DNA from: Helianthus annuus | Lineage: Eukaryota; Streptophyta; Magnoliopsida; Asterales; Asteraceae | NCBI RefSeq assembly: GCF_002127325.2 | Contig: NC_035443.2 | Span: forward strand, 119,874,462-119,938,461 | Reading direction: 5' to 3' | Length of the DNA: 64,000 nt | Part shown: one piece after another, positions 1-12,205 of the stretch | Position numbering within the stretch: the stretch's first letter is position 1 | How the letters are laid out: the number at the start of each line of letters is the position of its first letter | Translations under genes and position numbers: made by a program | Notes under the pieces: model-generated | What the model was told of the DNA's origin: nothing | What the model saw: the letters and a program-made list of their open reading frames with translations, nothing else | Database searches by the model: none

Positions 1-564
1 TGTGTGTATAACTTCTCAAAAGAAAATATGTATCTCTTTTGTTACCTTTTAATTTAGAAATTAAATAAAAAGGGTATAATGCTCTCAAATTAACTTACCC
101 TAATCCCTTTCATCTTTGTCTTGCTATCTCATACAAGATTCGGATGACATATTTCGTGGTGACAAGCACATATGTATAGTGTTTCTAAAATTTTTATGTA
201 ACCACACATATGTAGATATAATGTTTAATTGTGAGTTTGAATTTTCACGTACATACAAACGTGTATCATGAATCACATCAACATACTTTTCATCATACGC
301 ATATGCAGGTTTACCAGTTTTAAGGTACATACATACACATGCCTAGGTACGTAAAATTCTTAAACAAACAATGTGCAGTCACTTGAAAACCTAAAAGGAA
401 CAAAGTGTAGGTACGTAAATATATGATAAAAAACATCTTTCAAATGATGGATCAAAATCAAATATGCAGGTGATATTTGCTCATATGTAGGAATGTAAAA
501 ATCTAAAATGAACATTTAAACAATTACCTACGTTAAGTAAAAGCATACATGTCACACTATTACC
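1..564. other. AT-rich intergenic DNA, no gene seen
   Basis: I see no open frame with recognisable protein features and no structural RNA. The sequence is AT-rich with scattered CATATGTA- and ACGTA-like words. It is probably old, decayed repeat DNA. Confidence 0.5.
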
Positions 565-851
565 TTTTTTTTTAATAGTGAGAATCTTTAACAGTTGAGA
601 CAGATCTCACACCCTCCCAAACAGAGGACCCTAACCCCTCTCTGGCCAGACTATGTTGTCTTAACCGAGCTTACACTGGCGTCAGGGTTTGGCTAACGAC
701 GTTACCTGGGAAACCATACCACCCACTGCCAGTAGAAGGGGCTTGCGCCGCCATAAGAGAGAATCTTTCTAGCGTAACACACGGTGGACTAAAACCCGGG
801 ATGGCTTGAGCTCGAACTCTTGACCTAAGGTCTGGGAGAACTAGCCGCTAC
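565..851 (-). mobile_element. Probable SINE (tRNA-derived retroposon)
   Basis: Read on the minus strand, the segment starts near 851 with TAGCGGCTAGTT, which resembles a Pol III A box. About 35 bp later comes AGTTCGAGCTC, which resembles the B box GGTTCGANNCC. It ends in a short A tract, seen as nine T at 565-573 on the plus strand. A length of about 287 bp, a much higher GC content than its flanks, and the order A box, B box, unique body, A tail all suit a plant tRNA-derived SINE. I could not find a convincing target-site duplication, so the ends are approximate. An old fragment of another element is the alternative. Confidence 0.5.
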
Positions 852-1382
852 ATATGTGTTGGTTCATCAATAGACCCTCATAATAACACAGTAATTCCAT
901 AAAAATTTTCAATGGTCTTACATAATTCAATGAAACTAGTAATTAGACTCGCGCGCGTTGTGACGCGGATACATTTTAAACCTCGAATGGATTAGTCCAA
1001 ACATTATGTGATGCGTTAACCATATGAAATCGCACGTTTTGACGTATCCAAGTTAACTCAATAGCATTCTGATATTGGATCAAAATTATCTAAAGCAATC
1101 AAATTTTTAATGTACAATCATAATGTATAAACGGAAAACTGACACGTGTAATCAAAAGACATAATCAGTTCAAGGATTGAAATTTTACATGTAGTACGTT
1201 GTGGCATGGTTGAAATGTAGAGTAACTATAATTTATATTGTCGAATGAAAACGTATTATATTTCATCCCACTCGATTCAGAACTAAATTTATTGCGAAAC
1301 ACTGAACAACAGGAAACATACACAAAATAAGCACGAAAACATATTTTATTTTATCTGACTTGTTTTCTAAAACAAGTACTTC
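852..1382. other. AT-rich intergenic DNA, nothing recognised
   Basis: Mostly A and T with a few CG-containing words. I see no coding, RNA-gene or terminal-repeat signature. Confidence 0.4.
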
Positions 1383-1630
1383 GAAACGTATACCAACTCA
1401 AATTTATACCAACACGTATATAAAAAAACGCAAGTAAAAAATAGCTTTTCTTAAGTAAAGGAACAAAAGGGGCAAACACACAAAATGGACTTCCCAAAAA
1501 AAGTTTACTTCAAAACGTATATTAACACGTATACTAACTCAAATTTATACTGACACGTATACAAAAATACGCACATAAAAATAGGTTTTTTTAGTAAAGG
1601 AACGAAAAAGCCAATTGCACAAAATAGAGT
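1383..1630. repeat. Degenerate tandem duplication (two units of about 115 bp)
   Basis: Two neighbouring blocks (about 1383-1490 and 1511-1630) share the same word order: AACGTATA, AACTCAAATTTATAC, AACACGTATA or GACACGTATA, ACGCA, AAAATAG, then AGTAAAGGAAC. They differ by substitutions and small indels. This is an imperfect direct duplication in non-coding DNA. Confidence 0.6.
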
Positions 1631-2492
1631 AATAATGCAGAGGTTAAAAATGCAAATTTCAAAAGTTATTGTAAAAATTATAAAATGGAGTAGTAGTTTA
1701 GGGGTAAAACTACTTGTAACATAAAGTAGTATTTTAGGGATTAAAATTATGATTTTCAAAAGTTAAGGAAATATATTAAAATTGTGCTTTTCAAAAGTTA
1801 AGGAAGTATAAAAGTAAAAAAAGATTTAAAAGGGAAATGTCTAAAGTGGAAGGGGTCGGTGAAAAATCCCACCGACTTACTTCTTTAAGGTTATTGATAA
1901 TATCCAAGACAAACATCTATGCCTACAAAAAATCATTAAAGCAAATGCACATAAAAAACTCTAAGAGGAAAACCTCACATCTATCCCTTATTTATACACA
2001 TATATCGGTTGCATAGCTTCTAGCCAGTTTGTTTCTCAGATCATGTGTAGTGGTATAGCATGTGGTTTGGCTTTTTTTACCACGTGTTATCCACGTCATC
2101 TTAACAAAACCACTTGATGAAAATGCGTAGTAGGGAAGCATGTGAAATCACTTAGTTTGGAATTAAAAAAAAATGGGATTGGATAATTCACTAGCCTAAT
2201 GGCTAGTTTCCTTGATTTGTGCAACATCCAACTTGTGGCCTCAACCATGTACAACGACCAAAGTTGATAAAAAACGAGGAGTAGGGATGGTGTTTTACTC
2301 GTGGTGGCCTCGTGGCCCACCCAACCACGAGGCACTACAAAAGGTCTTAAATTCATTCATGACTTTAACAAAAATTATCCCAGAATCAAACAAGATTTCA
2401 AATACTGGTATCGTAAAGAACTAAATCAATAATGTTGTGAACAATGACTGTTTTTAAATGTCAGCTTCGCCCTTATAAAATAAATAATGTAT
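1631..2492. other. AT-rich intergenic DNA, nothing recognised
   Basis: Short open frames exist on both strands but none has recognisable domains. The part from 2050 to 2340 is richer in G and C (CCACGTGTTATCCACGTC, GTGGCCTCGTGGCCCACC) and could be a decayed DNA transposon. I found no terminal repeats that would prove it. Confidence 0.35.
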
Positions 2493-2904
2493 TGTATCAC
2501 CCCAAAAATGGGTTTGATAATCAAACCACGTTAATATTAAAAGACGGGTAAAGTACTGTTAGTGGTAAAATTAACCCGGTAAATATTAGGATTTAAATAA
2601 ATAAACCTAATTTTAAACAAAAGTTGAACGAAGGTTTTGAGGAAATAAAGTTTATAAAAGGCCCGAGTTAACGGGACTTAAAATAAACTGAGTCGTAATT
2701 TCCATGAATCCACTATGTTAACTAGGAATGTTTAATCTAGTTAATAAGTCAGAATATTGTTAGAAATAAGTAGGTTGTGGCCTACTTAATAACTAACCAA
2801 ATAAGAGGGGCCAAATTTGGATAACTTGAAAAGTTATTTAATAAAAACAAAACACACACACACACAGAGTGTGTGTTCATAAACGAGCAGAGAGCTGCCA
2901 TGGA
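2493..2904 (+). mobile_element. Possible LTR 5' portion (unproven)
   Basis: The segment opens with TGTATCACCCCAAAAATGGG, which resembles the TGT-ACC starts of Tekay-type LTRs. It runs through AT-rich DNA to a CA microsatellite near 2850 and then to CTAACCCTAG near 2910, a word often found just downstream of LTR promoters. It continues without a break into the left inverted arm. No partner LTR in direct orientation was found. Confidence 0.3.
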
Positions 2905-4098
2905 GCTCTAACCCTAGTTGATACAAAATCATCAAATTGAAGGTCTAAACGAAGCTCAAATTCACAATTGAATGTGAATTAATGATCACCCAATCTAGGG
3001 GATCATAAGGTATGTAAAATTTTGATGATTTGTGAAGTTGTGAAATTTGATGAACATCATAATCCACGAATTATGGATGAATTATAGAAGTTCTGGCTGA
3101 ATTGTGATGTATACTTGCTTAGGAACAAAACCCTAAGTGAAAATTATACATATATTGCCATGAATTGGATGTTAAGATGATTTACCATACTAGGATAAGT
3201 GGGTTTTAATCATACGATAAAATTGATGATATAACTATGATTAGAATCATCATACATAATATTAATAAGAAGATACTTGAACAATTTAGGTGTTTGAGTA
3301 CATAAATCATACTTGCCATGAAATGGGTTCTTTATGATTAGATGAAAATTTATGATATATTCATGTTAAAAGATGTTTGATATCATCATGTGTTAAGAAT
3401 GATTGATGTAGTGATAATTCAATGAGTTATGATTTCGAGAACTAGATTGAATAAGTAGTTAAAACGGCAGCATAAGAATGATGCTTACCAGATATTTGAC
3501 AAAGTACTTAAACGAGTAGTTGATCTAAATCGAGTAGATACTTATTTCAATAGGCAGTTTGACTTTAAAAGTTAAACTGACCATTGATATGGTCGAATGA
3601 TAATTTCAACATAAAAAAATGTAGGATGGAATAGTCGTGATTTATCATGACTAATTCAACCATCTTACAAATTACAATAATAGTCTGACGCTTAAAGAGC
3701 TAGGTGGAAGCTTGGGAAGGAAGCGGGTCAAACGAATCAAATATGAAGGAAAAACATATTTATTGCAAGGTAAGTAAAGCTTACACTCCTTTTAAATTTG
3801 TAAAATATTCCTTTATCGTATTGTTTACGAAAAAGATAATTAAATATTTGAAAAGTGATGTTCCGATGTGTAGTCGTACGGAACAAGATAAGCGAAAATG
3901 ATAAGAAACCATATCGATGGTTAAAAAGGAGTAAATTGATTATTCGGTCATGCTATGACGAATAGAAAATGAATTTTAATGGTTACCTTATAGGGTATGC
4001 CAAAGCAAATAATAAGGGCAAAACGGTAATTTGGTCATGTGTTGACGATAAACTTTAGTTTTCGAAAGACATTTCACGGCGTAAGCCATTATAAGACC
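2905..4098 (+). repeat. Left arm of a 1.2-kb inverted repeat
   Basis: This arm is colinear, in reverse complement, with 5698-6864. Shared landmarks are CTAACCCTAG and ATCATCAAATTGAAGG near 2910-2945, GGGGATCATAAGGTATGT near 3000, TTTACCATACTAGGATAAGT at 3181, AAGCTTGGGAAGGAAG near 3709, GCAAGGTAAGT near 3765, TTACCTTATAGGGTA near 3983, and GGCGTAAGCCATTAT near 4078. My rough impression is about three-quarters identity with indels. Neither arm codes for a recognisable protein. The most likely origin is two copies of one LTR or leader sequence lying head to head. GCAAGGTAAGT and AAGGTATGT also resemble 5' splice sites. Confidence 0.7.
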
Positions 4099-5697
4099 CT
4101 TAGTACATATATTTATCATATAAATTTCGAGTATAATAGTGTATTTAACATTAAACATACACTTAAAAATGTGAGTTTGTTCAAACATTTTACTAAATAA
4201 AACATTTCAACATTTTGTAATTTCATTCGCCATTTAAAACGTGACGACGAAACTATTCACGGAAGCTTGATTCTTGAGCGTGTTAGGTTCTTCCTCGAGT
4301 TTGATCAACCTTCGGTACATTACATAATACCTACATTTCATAAAAACATGAAATGAGTTAGTTTTAGGGTGTTTATAACGTGTATAATCAAGTTCCAAAA
4401 GCTGAACAGCAGTTAAAACAATTTTTCCAGGTCCGGGGGTCTGTCGTGGGGCGCGACAGACTAGTCCTCATCTTTCACGGGCCGCGAGGGCTCTCGCGTG
4501 TCGCGACAAGTCACTTTTTCCAGCAACTTTTGTTTAAAAACCTGCACATTTCAGCCAAACCATATTTTACGAAAACGAGCATAACTTGCCCATTTGTTAT
4601 CCGCTTTAGCTCACGTTTCTTCCTACGTGATCGTAATTTAATTCTCCATCATATGGAGTTAACCTCCGACATCCGAATTAACAAAATTTTAGACTTTAAA
4701 ACCTTCGGCTTAAAAATGTAATTATGAACTTTTGACCCGTTCATGTATTAATCAAACAAACATGTTTGTTTGATCCCTATTTTCTTATGAACTTTACAAG
4801 TTCGATATTTTCTATCTTATTAGGTTCAAATCACGGATTTCATAATTATTTTAAATCCGTTTTCGCTCGTATGCTTATTTTGACCAGTTAAGGGATTTTT
4901 AGCATATTTTACACACGAATCGCTTTCATTCGTTTCTAGCATTTTATTACCACATTTCTTAGCAAATAATCTTCCTCAACAACTATATTTGTGTCGGATT
5001 TAATGTGGTAATTTATAAATTCCAAGTTTTATCCCTCGGATCATTATTTTACGGCAAAGACTCTTATAGAGTCAATTGACCAAAGATTTACATCTTTCGC
5101 TTTTGATACTTATTATAAGTATTTATTTAATCATAAAACTCGTTTCCAAACAACCTTTAAAGGCCGTTTGCTCATTTTAGCTTACAAGGGCGTTTTGGTC
5201 CATTTTAGCCTTTCATTTACAATGAAGGGCTTTTGAAAGCATGTTTGACCAAAAATCCCTCTTTATGAGTTTGTTTGAAAAGTCATTATGTTTCAAATCA
5301 CAATGACTACCACTTGAATCATTCGGTTTACTCATTAAAGTAACCAAATGTCTATTTTTACTTTATTTAACTCTCAATGAACCTTTCGTTCTAAATGAGT
5401 TGTTAACCTATTACACATACCTGGCTCGGATCGATATATTGACCCATTTCAATACCTTGCCTTAATAGCCGCTAAGTAATAGCGATGTAAATATCCACTC
5501 GATATTTATTCCTATAATCATACAACTCGACAAACCATTAGTCGGTATTGTCAAAGGGTGATATTTTCACCTTTTGACCAGTTTGGTCTAAATGACCGTA
5601 TATCTTTGCGAGATGGATTTATTATCATCTCGTCTACATGACTCGCACCGGTTTACACCGTACGGTCAATTTACTTATAAACTAATTTCTTAACTCT
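4099..5697. other. Spacer between inverted arms; no gene
   Basis: AT-rich DNA with one GC-rich island at about 4430-4515. The island holds two perfect hairpins: GTCTGTCG...CGACAGAC (8-bp stem, 4439-4461) and CGCGAG-GGCT-CTCGCG (4483-4498). The 113-codon open frame over the island (4380-4721) has no recognisable domain, and I do not call it a gene. Confidence 0.5.
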
Positions 5698-6864
5698 TTT
5701 GACCCATTATGGCTTACGCCATAAAGTGTCTTTTGAAAACTAACGGTTATCGTCAACTTGCGATCAAATTACTGTTTTACCCTTATTTTTTATGTTGGTT
5801 TACCCTATAAGGTAACCCCTTGAAACTCATTATCTATTAGTCATTACATGACCAATTTATCGTATAAGTCCGTTTTAACCATTAAGCATGGTTTATTATC
5901 ATTGTCTTTTGTTCCGAACCGCACATGTCGTGTCAGAACATTCTAGTTCAAAGATGACTTTTATTATTCATAACCTATCAAACTAATAGGTATTAAATAA
6001 AAGGTGTAAGCTTTGACTTACCTTGCATCCAGATTATGCTTTTCCTTCATTCTTGATTCGTTGACCCACTTCCTTCCCAAGCTTTCACCTAGCTTGTCAA
6101 GCGTCAACTATCATTGTAATTTGTAAGATGGTTAGACTAGTCATAATCATTCACGACTATTCCATCCTATGATCTTTATGTCGAAATTATCATTCGATCA
6201 TATAAAAGGTCATTTTGACTTTTAAAAGTCAATTACCTATTAAGAAAATTAATTACACGATGTAGCTTAACAACTCGTTTTATTACTTTGCCACTATACG
6301 GTAAGCATCCTTATGATACTACCGTTTTAACTCACTTATTTAACAAGTTCTTGTAACCATAAGTTACCGAATTAATACTTGATGATAATAAACATCATTT
6401 AACATGAACATATCATCAATTTTTATCATATCACACTAAACTCATATCATAGTAAGTATGATTATATATTCAAACACACAATTTGTTCAAGTATTTACTG
6501 ATTACTATCATGTACGGTGATTCTAATCATAATTATATCATCAAATTCATCATATGATTAATACCCACTTATCCTAGTATGGTAAATCATCAAATCATTC
6601 AAATTATAGCATCATATGTATAATTTTCACTTAGGGTTTGGTTCATAAGCAAGTATATATCACTAATTCAATCATAGCATCAATAATTCATTAATAATTC
6701 GCGATTATGATGATTATTCAAATTTCTCAACTTCATAAATCATCAAAATTTGACATACCTTATGATCCCCTAGCTTGGTTGATCGTTAATTCACGTTCAA
6801 TTGTGAATTTAGACTTCGTTTGAGCCTTCAATTTGATGATTCTTATGAAACTAGGGTTTGTGGT
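5698..6864 (-). repeat. Right arm of the 1.2-kb inverted repeat
   Basis: Reverse complement counterpart of 2905-4098; for example ACTTATCCTAGTATGGTAAA near 6567, ACTTACCTTGCATCC near 6016 and ATGGCTTACGCCAT near 5708. It stops at CTAGGGTTTGTGGT, directly against the LTR terminus of element C at 6865, so C probably inserted into this arm. The far side of that insertion is outside the window. Confidence 0.7.
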
Positions 6865-7622
6865 TGTCACACCCCGATATTTCCACATATTACCGGTGGG
6901 CCCGGCGGGGAGTATCGTGACGTAGTTGATATCATCATTGTTAATACACACAATATAATAGCACAGCGGAAAGCTTGGTGAATAAACTATTACAAACCAT
7001 AATGTCTGAGTGTCCGAATGAAAGAATATACAGACTTGGTTGTAATAAGATCCACAGGCGGATCATAAATAAAATACAAGAAACGGAAATAACAGACTCC
7101 AGGTATCTAGGGATTTGCAAGATCCTTTTATATGACACCTAGTAGCTCCAGCCTATTTACGAGAGGTACCTGTCAATCAGTCTTTAGAAAATACGTCAGT
7201 TTACACTGGTAAATACAAGTAACTGATACATTTGAAAACATTTATGAAAATTGATTTAAGTGCACAAGGTACAAATCATTTATAACTTGGGACAATTATT
7301 TAAGATAATCTTGTATACAGATTTATATGTTTGTCATTCCATTGGGGCCAGTTGGAAGCCGGTCTTGATTAATTGACTCACCACTTATAGAACCCACAAA
7401 GGAGTTATCCCCAACATGTGGATTTATATTTTAGCATTTGCATCTGTCAGGTGTATGCCTACACCCCGTGCATAGGTCGTGGCCATTTTCAAATGAAATG
7501 AGCCGAGGATATCCAGGACACGGTCGTATTAACCCCCAATGCTTATGTTATCAAACAAGACAGATTAAAACGGATTATGTAATTTATTAATCACAATCCG
7601 ATTAAATGATTCCATACCCGAC
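6865..7622 (-). repeat. Element C 3' LTR, terminal portion
   Basis: The plus strand starts TGTCACACCCCG, the mirror image of an LTR ending in GTGTGACA. The LTR is cut at 7622 by element B and resumes at 44011, giving a reconstructed length of about 3.65 kb. I see no coding capacity. A candidate target duplication at the left is GTGGT (6860-6864), but the other side is not visible. Confidence 0.7.
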
Positions 7623-8812
7623 TGATGCGTGTCAGTGTGTATATATTTTAGATGTATATTTTAAGCCCTTTTTACACTTTTAGCCAAGTTTTAAATTTAT
7701 AAAACACGATATTTACTAACACTAAACACACATATGGGCAAGTGCACCCATCGTGGACGTAGTATAGTGTTGGTAAGATACCGAGGTCGTCTAAGGACAC
7801 AAGAGCTTTTAGTACCGGTTTATCCTCAACGTCTAATCAAATCAAAATGTTAGAAGAGATTTTTAAACTAAGAAAATAAAAACTAACTAAATGCTGAAAA
7901 ATAAAAATAAAAACAGATAGACAAGATGAATCACTTGGATCCGACTCGTGTATTAGTATAACCTTTGATTATTTTCGCACTTTTGCACTTGTTTAAGAGA
8001 TTATCTTAGTTATTGTAGTAGGCCCCTCTTTTGAAGGCGACGTTACCCTCAACCCAGTAGTTTGAGTCAGCAAGGATACAATCCTAAAGGGTTGGATTAT
8101 TGAAAGATAATGAATTAAGTTATTAATGCAAATTATGGTAGGCCCCTCTTTTGGAGGTGACGTTACCCTCGACTAAGTAGCCTGTGTCAGCAGGGATACA
8201 GTCCTAAATAGCCGGGTTATAGTATTAATAGTAGTTAACTTATGAGGGGGTCAAAGAGTTTGGATCCCCGCCATCCAATACCTATGGGTATTGAAGGAGA
8301 TCCTACTAAATTTGACCCAGGTCCCTTGCAGGACCTCTAAACGCTGAACAAGGGCAAGACCCTTACCAAACCGTTCCCTTAACCCCGACCAGGTAGCCAA
8401 CATACCTCCATATAGACCGTGGAGATATGAATGGTGAAAATCTTTTATTTTATATAGATAGTAAAATAATCCAAGACACCACAGACAAACGATAAGGAAA
8501 AGTCATCTTCAACATAAGCAACTAGTTATTAAAGTCATTAATACAAAACCAAATAAAAAGTGCAAAAGATTAAAAATAAAAAGTATTATACTAAACACTT
8601 GTCTTCACCAAGTGATGTAAGAGACTTAGGCAAACATGGCCTTGATTGTCAAGAACTCTTACGATCAATCTTGGATCCCGAGATAACTCACACACTCTAT
8701 GATGGACAATGGATGATGGTGGTGGATGATGGTGTTGTGATGGTGGTGGGTGGTGGATGAAGTGTGAGAGAGGTGGTGTGCCAAGGGATGAGTTGCAATA
8801 AAGCCAAGCACT

Positions 8813-8824
8813 CCTATTTATAGG
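8813..8824 (-). promoter_or_regulatory. TATA box of element B LTR
   Basis: The minus strand reads CCTATAAATAGG, followed about 30 bp on by a CA/CT-rich leader (CTTCATCCACCACC), as in many plant LTR promoters. The same box is kept in the inverted fragment (42808-42819) and, slightly changed, in the solo LTR (about 48416-48427). Confidence 0.7.
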
Positions 8825-8841
8825 CTGAACAGAAGCCTGGG

Positions 8842-9059
8842 CACGGCCCCGTGTCCGCTGCACACGGCCCCGTGCCCGTCTGACAATCTCTCTCTTCATT
8901 AATTGTAATTCGCAATTACAATTAATGCGCCTGCAGTACTTTCGCCACGCCCCCGTGTTCGCTGGGCACGGCCCCGTGGTGGGCAATAGAAGCTTCTATA
9001 GGTTTGTCTTTTCTGCTGCTTCTTGGGCACGGCCCCGTGCTGGCTGAGCACGGGGCGTG
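8842..9059. repeat. Paired CACGG-N2-CCGTG palindromes in element B LTR
   Basis: Pairs start at 8842/8863, 8946/8967 and 9028/9049, each exactly 21 bp apart. The core is CACGGCCCCGTG or a variant (CACGCCCCCGTG, CACGGGGCGTG). Flanking bases often extend the stem. The equivalent sites in the second LTR are 14404/14425, 14508/14529 and 42441/42462. Confidence 0.85.
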
Positions 9060-9308
9060 TTCAGTCTTCTGCCTTCTCTGTTTTGCTTGGGAGGATGCTG
9101 TCGAGGGGTCGGGCAATCCACTTATGTTCCTTTTCTTGTATTTATGTTAGATTTAGCCGCCTTTTGCTTCTTTTGTTAATTTGAGCTGATTTAATCCTGA
9201 AAATACAAAAGAAAGACAAAAACACTCTTTTTCCAACATTAGTACTTAAAAAGGGTTAGTTTTATACCTCATTTGATGTAATTTATATGTTGCATTTTAC
9301 ACACATCA

Positions 9309-9348
9309 AATACCCCCACACTTAAATTTTTGCTTGTCCTCAAGCAAA
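9309..9348 (-). promoter_or_regulatory. Element B 3' polypurine tract and preceding hairpin
   Basis: On the minus strand a perfect 8-bp hairpin, TTTGCTTG-AGGA-CAAGCAAA (9348 down to 9329), is followed by AATTTAAGTGTGGGGGTATT and then the LTR. The purine run is the expected plus-strand primer. Twenty bases separate the hairpin from the LTR. The same arrangement is seen at the 3' ends of the other elements here. Confidence 0.75.
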
Positions 9349-11175
9349 ACTCTTTAATATGTGGCTTACACTCCCAAATGGAATGGGTAGAAGAGAAGGT
9401 TTTGGCTTGTCATAGAGTGTCGGGATTCCAAGATCCTTATTGGGTTTTATTTTTATTTATTTACGATCCTATTCGTTATGATTTATTTAGAACGTTTCAT
9501 AAGAGAGATTACTTATTTGGGCATAACATGCCTTTTTAAATTTCCATTTATATACAAGTTCACATACCTCACGGGAGAAATCACTGACACTCGGTCGAAG
9601 GTGTAATTTTTTTAGTGAATCACTCGAGAGCAGCATGGAACTTATTCCTACCATAGGCTTGCCAAGCAATCAATCCTCCTCCTTTTTAACTTGTTACCTT
9701 TGTAAATATCAAGAGGACTTTTTGGGTAAAGGCTTGGGCAAAAGGTGGGTAGTTGGGTTAGTGGTTAGTAAAGGGCGAAAAGCGTAAAAAGCGTCGGTTT
9801 TCGTAAAACATTTTGTTTTAGTGACTTTTTATTCTTAATGAAGTATTTCTTCAAACAAGCTTTTGTTTTAAGAGCTTTGTTTGTTTATTTCTAACTTCAT
9901 CATTCATTTTTTTTAGTCACATGAAAACCGAGCTTGTTACTAAAATAAAAGGGTAAAAATAAAAAGGGTTTTTTGGTGGGTAAAAAGGGTTTTAGGGGTA
10001 TGAAATGAAAAGGTTTAGGCTCAAAGGGGTTAACTAGGGGGAGTTTTTGGGTAAGTGAAAAGAAAAATAAAAATAATGGTTTTGAAAGAAAAAGGGGTTA
10101 GTCCTAATGCCTCCATCATTTACTTACTTGGGTTTAAGTTGGTAAGGACCAGGAATGAATTGTCGTGGCAAGTTCTAGAGTCGTAAGAACCAAGCGGCTA
10201 TTCACACAAGAAACGAAAAATGAGCATTTAGCGTAAAGATGTATATTTGTATGCTCAATAAAGGCTCAAAACTCACTTTTTGTGGGAATGGGTTTTTCTA
10301 TGTGATCAAGTATATATAATCGAATTTTAACTAAGCTTGTCATGCCGTTTCATAATTTCCTTATGTTGGTTCTTTTTATCACGACGCTATCGGTTGTAAA
10401 AATTTCAAAAATATAACCTTGTTGGTCTTAGAATTCCCAACTTAAACTTTAGACAAGTAAAAAAAAATAGAAAATTTTTTGAAAAAATTTGGGGTGATTA
10501 GCGATTCCAATAGAGTTTTGTGTAAGGCTTGTTATTAGGACTTGCAAAATTCAAGGTTTTAGCATCCCCCCCCACACTTAAATTACACATTGTCCTCAAT
10601 GTGTCCAAAAAATAAATTTTTAGGTTGATTAAATGTGTAACATGGTGTTAAAAACAAAAATTTATGTTACTGGCAGTCTGGACACGGCCCCGTGGGGACC
10701 GGGCACGGCCCCGTGTTCAGGTGCCAGTAACGATAATTAAAGAAAAGAAACAGAAGCCTGGACACGGGGGCGTGTCTGGTGAACACGGCCCGTGTCCAGT
10801 TACCTGAACTGGACGTTTTTCTGCGGGGTATATCGTGTTGGCTGGGCATGGCCCGTGCTGAACCTTCTGTAATGGAGAAATTGTTGACGGGTGGCCTTGT
10901 TCTTGTGCATGGGGCCATGTTTCTCGTTTCCCTTATCATCCTTTACCACCATGAGTGTGTTCTATTTATTATGAACCTTTCAAACCTTAAAACCATCATT
11001 CCATTAAAACCATAGATAGATACATAATATTCCTAAAATAAAATAAATACTTAACTAATTAGGTCTGGAGGTACACGAGGTTATCATAAAGAGTTCTACT
11101 TTTTAAGAAAATTTTGAGAATAGTTTCCCGATATAGTAGGACTTTCGGCCGATGGTTTTCTTCCCTAGATGTCGT
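9349..11175 (-). other. Element B internal non-coding region
   Basis: The region has no convincing reading frame. It is AT-rich with G-rich runs on the plus strand (AAAAGGGTTTT-type words at 9950-10090). It contains a second hairpin-purine module (10565-10604) and two 21-bp-spaced palindrome pairs (10683/10704 and 10763/10784). The proline- and arginine-rich frames across the palindromes are artefacts of the repeated GC words. Confidence 0.55.
10565..10604 (-). promoter_or_regulatory. Second, internal hairpin plus polypurine module of element B
   Basis: The minus strand reads ACACATTG-AGGA-CAATGTGT (perfect 8-bp stem, 10604 down to 10585), then TTTAAGTGTGGGGGGGGA and then TG 20 bases after the hairpin. 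It copies the layout of the terminal module at 9309-9348 about 1.26 kb earlier in the element. It may be an internal plus-strand initiation site or the remains of an older LTR boundary. Confidence 0.6.
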
Positions 11176-11610
11176 TTAAAGCCATTCTTCTATTTCCCTT
11201 GGAAGGAAGAAGGCGGCTTCATTTTCCTCAGCAACTTGTGGAGGAGGGGGAACACTCACCGGGACTCCTTGCACTACCTTTTGCGGAGGCTCAGGGTGCA
11301 TGGCGTACCATTCGGCCGGTATGATGACTTCGGGCACCACGTTCCACGCCCATTGGGTTATTATAGGCTCCAAGGGCGGGGAGGCGAGAAGGTTTAACCT
11401 CTGGTGCAAGAGGTTCACCTCTCAGAGACATCCCTCCAGTCCCACCGTTAGATGGTTGATACGGTCGACCAATGCTTCTTCCACCCCCGTCATTTCATCA
11501 ATAGCCTCTCTTAGAGCGTAAACATAGCTTACAAGAGAGTCTTCTGCCGTTGATGATCTCCTCCCTTGTCGGTTATTTCTTGAAGATGTTCCGCTTGTTC
11601 TGCTTGCCAT
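11176..11610 (-). pseudogene. Broken open frame in element B, unknown product
   Basis: A frame starting at ATG 11610 with MASRTSGTSSRNNRQGRR is interrupted by an in-frame TGA at 11422-11424. It continues in the same frame to 11176, for about 145 codons in all. The start is Ser/Arg/Asn-rich and the end is proline-rich (PEPPQKVVQG, VPPPPQVAEENE). I do not recognise a family. Its position in the gag-to-3'-end part of a non-autonomous element suggests either a leftover of a structural gene or an element-specific accessory frame. The nonsense codon suggests it is not needed, or that this copy is dead. Confidence 0.4.
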
Positions 11611-12205
11611 TTCTGAGAAACAAACCGAAGAAAACTAAATTTTTATGAAACAGAACCCCGGACACGGCCCCGTGCTTGCTGAGCACGGCCCCGTGTCCAC
11701 TTATCTGCAGGATTTTAGGCTAAGGAGTCTTGGAGTTTTAAATTATTTTTATGATTTTCAGCTGGGTTTTAAGCACAGATAATTTAAAACAAAGTTATAC
11801 AACTAACTTTAAACAAGAATCCTTAGCAAATAATCTTACAAACTTCACATTAAAGGTTGGAATCATGGAGTTTCCAAGCTTTCATGGAGGAAATGTTTGA
11901 AAAATTTGAAAGAAGAGGTAATGAATAAAAGTGGAAGGGACAAGATGGTTCTTGGGAACCTTCTTTTAGAACTTACCTAGGATGGTATAAGTGAAGATCC
12001 CAGGAATCTCTGTCTTTTGAAGTGGTCAAAAAATGAGCAGGAATCAGGCTGCATTTAAAGAAAACGACAGCGCACTGGACACGGCCCCGTGTGCAGATGA
12101 AATCCTGACACATTTTGTCCGTATTCTGACAAAATCAGCAGAGAATCTTTTAGGTGAGCACGGGGGCGTGTTGACCTGGACACGGCCCCGTGTCTGGAAG
12201 CTGTC

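Larger units (their letters stand above)
7623..9308 (-). repeat. Element B 3' LTR
   Basis: Bounded by TGATGCGTGTCAG at the left and TTTTACACACATCA at the right. It matches 13183-14568 plus 42420-42721 almost base for base. A perfect 13-bp inverted repeat, ATTAATTGTAATT-CGC-AATTACAATTAAT, lies at 8898-8926. The minus strand carries a TATA box and, upstream of it, three pairs of CACGG-N2-CCGTG palindromes. Confidence 0.85.

Noticed and set aside
8700..8760. GATGGTGGTGGATGATGG run as a minisatellite
   Set aside because: It is the complement of a CAC/CATC-rich LTR leader present in every B-family LTR, a low-complexity part of the LTR and not a separate locus.
8591..9116. Pro/Arg/His-rich minus-strand frames over the element B LTR
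   Set aside because: They are translations of the CACGGCCCCGTG and CACCACCATCATC words in LTR leader DNA, with no domain and no gene context.
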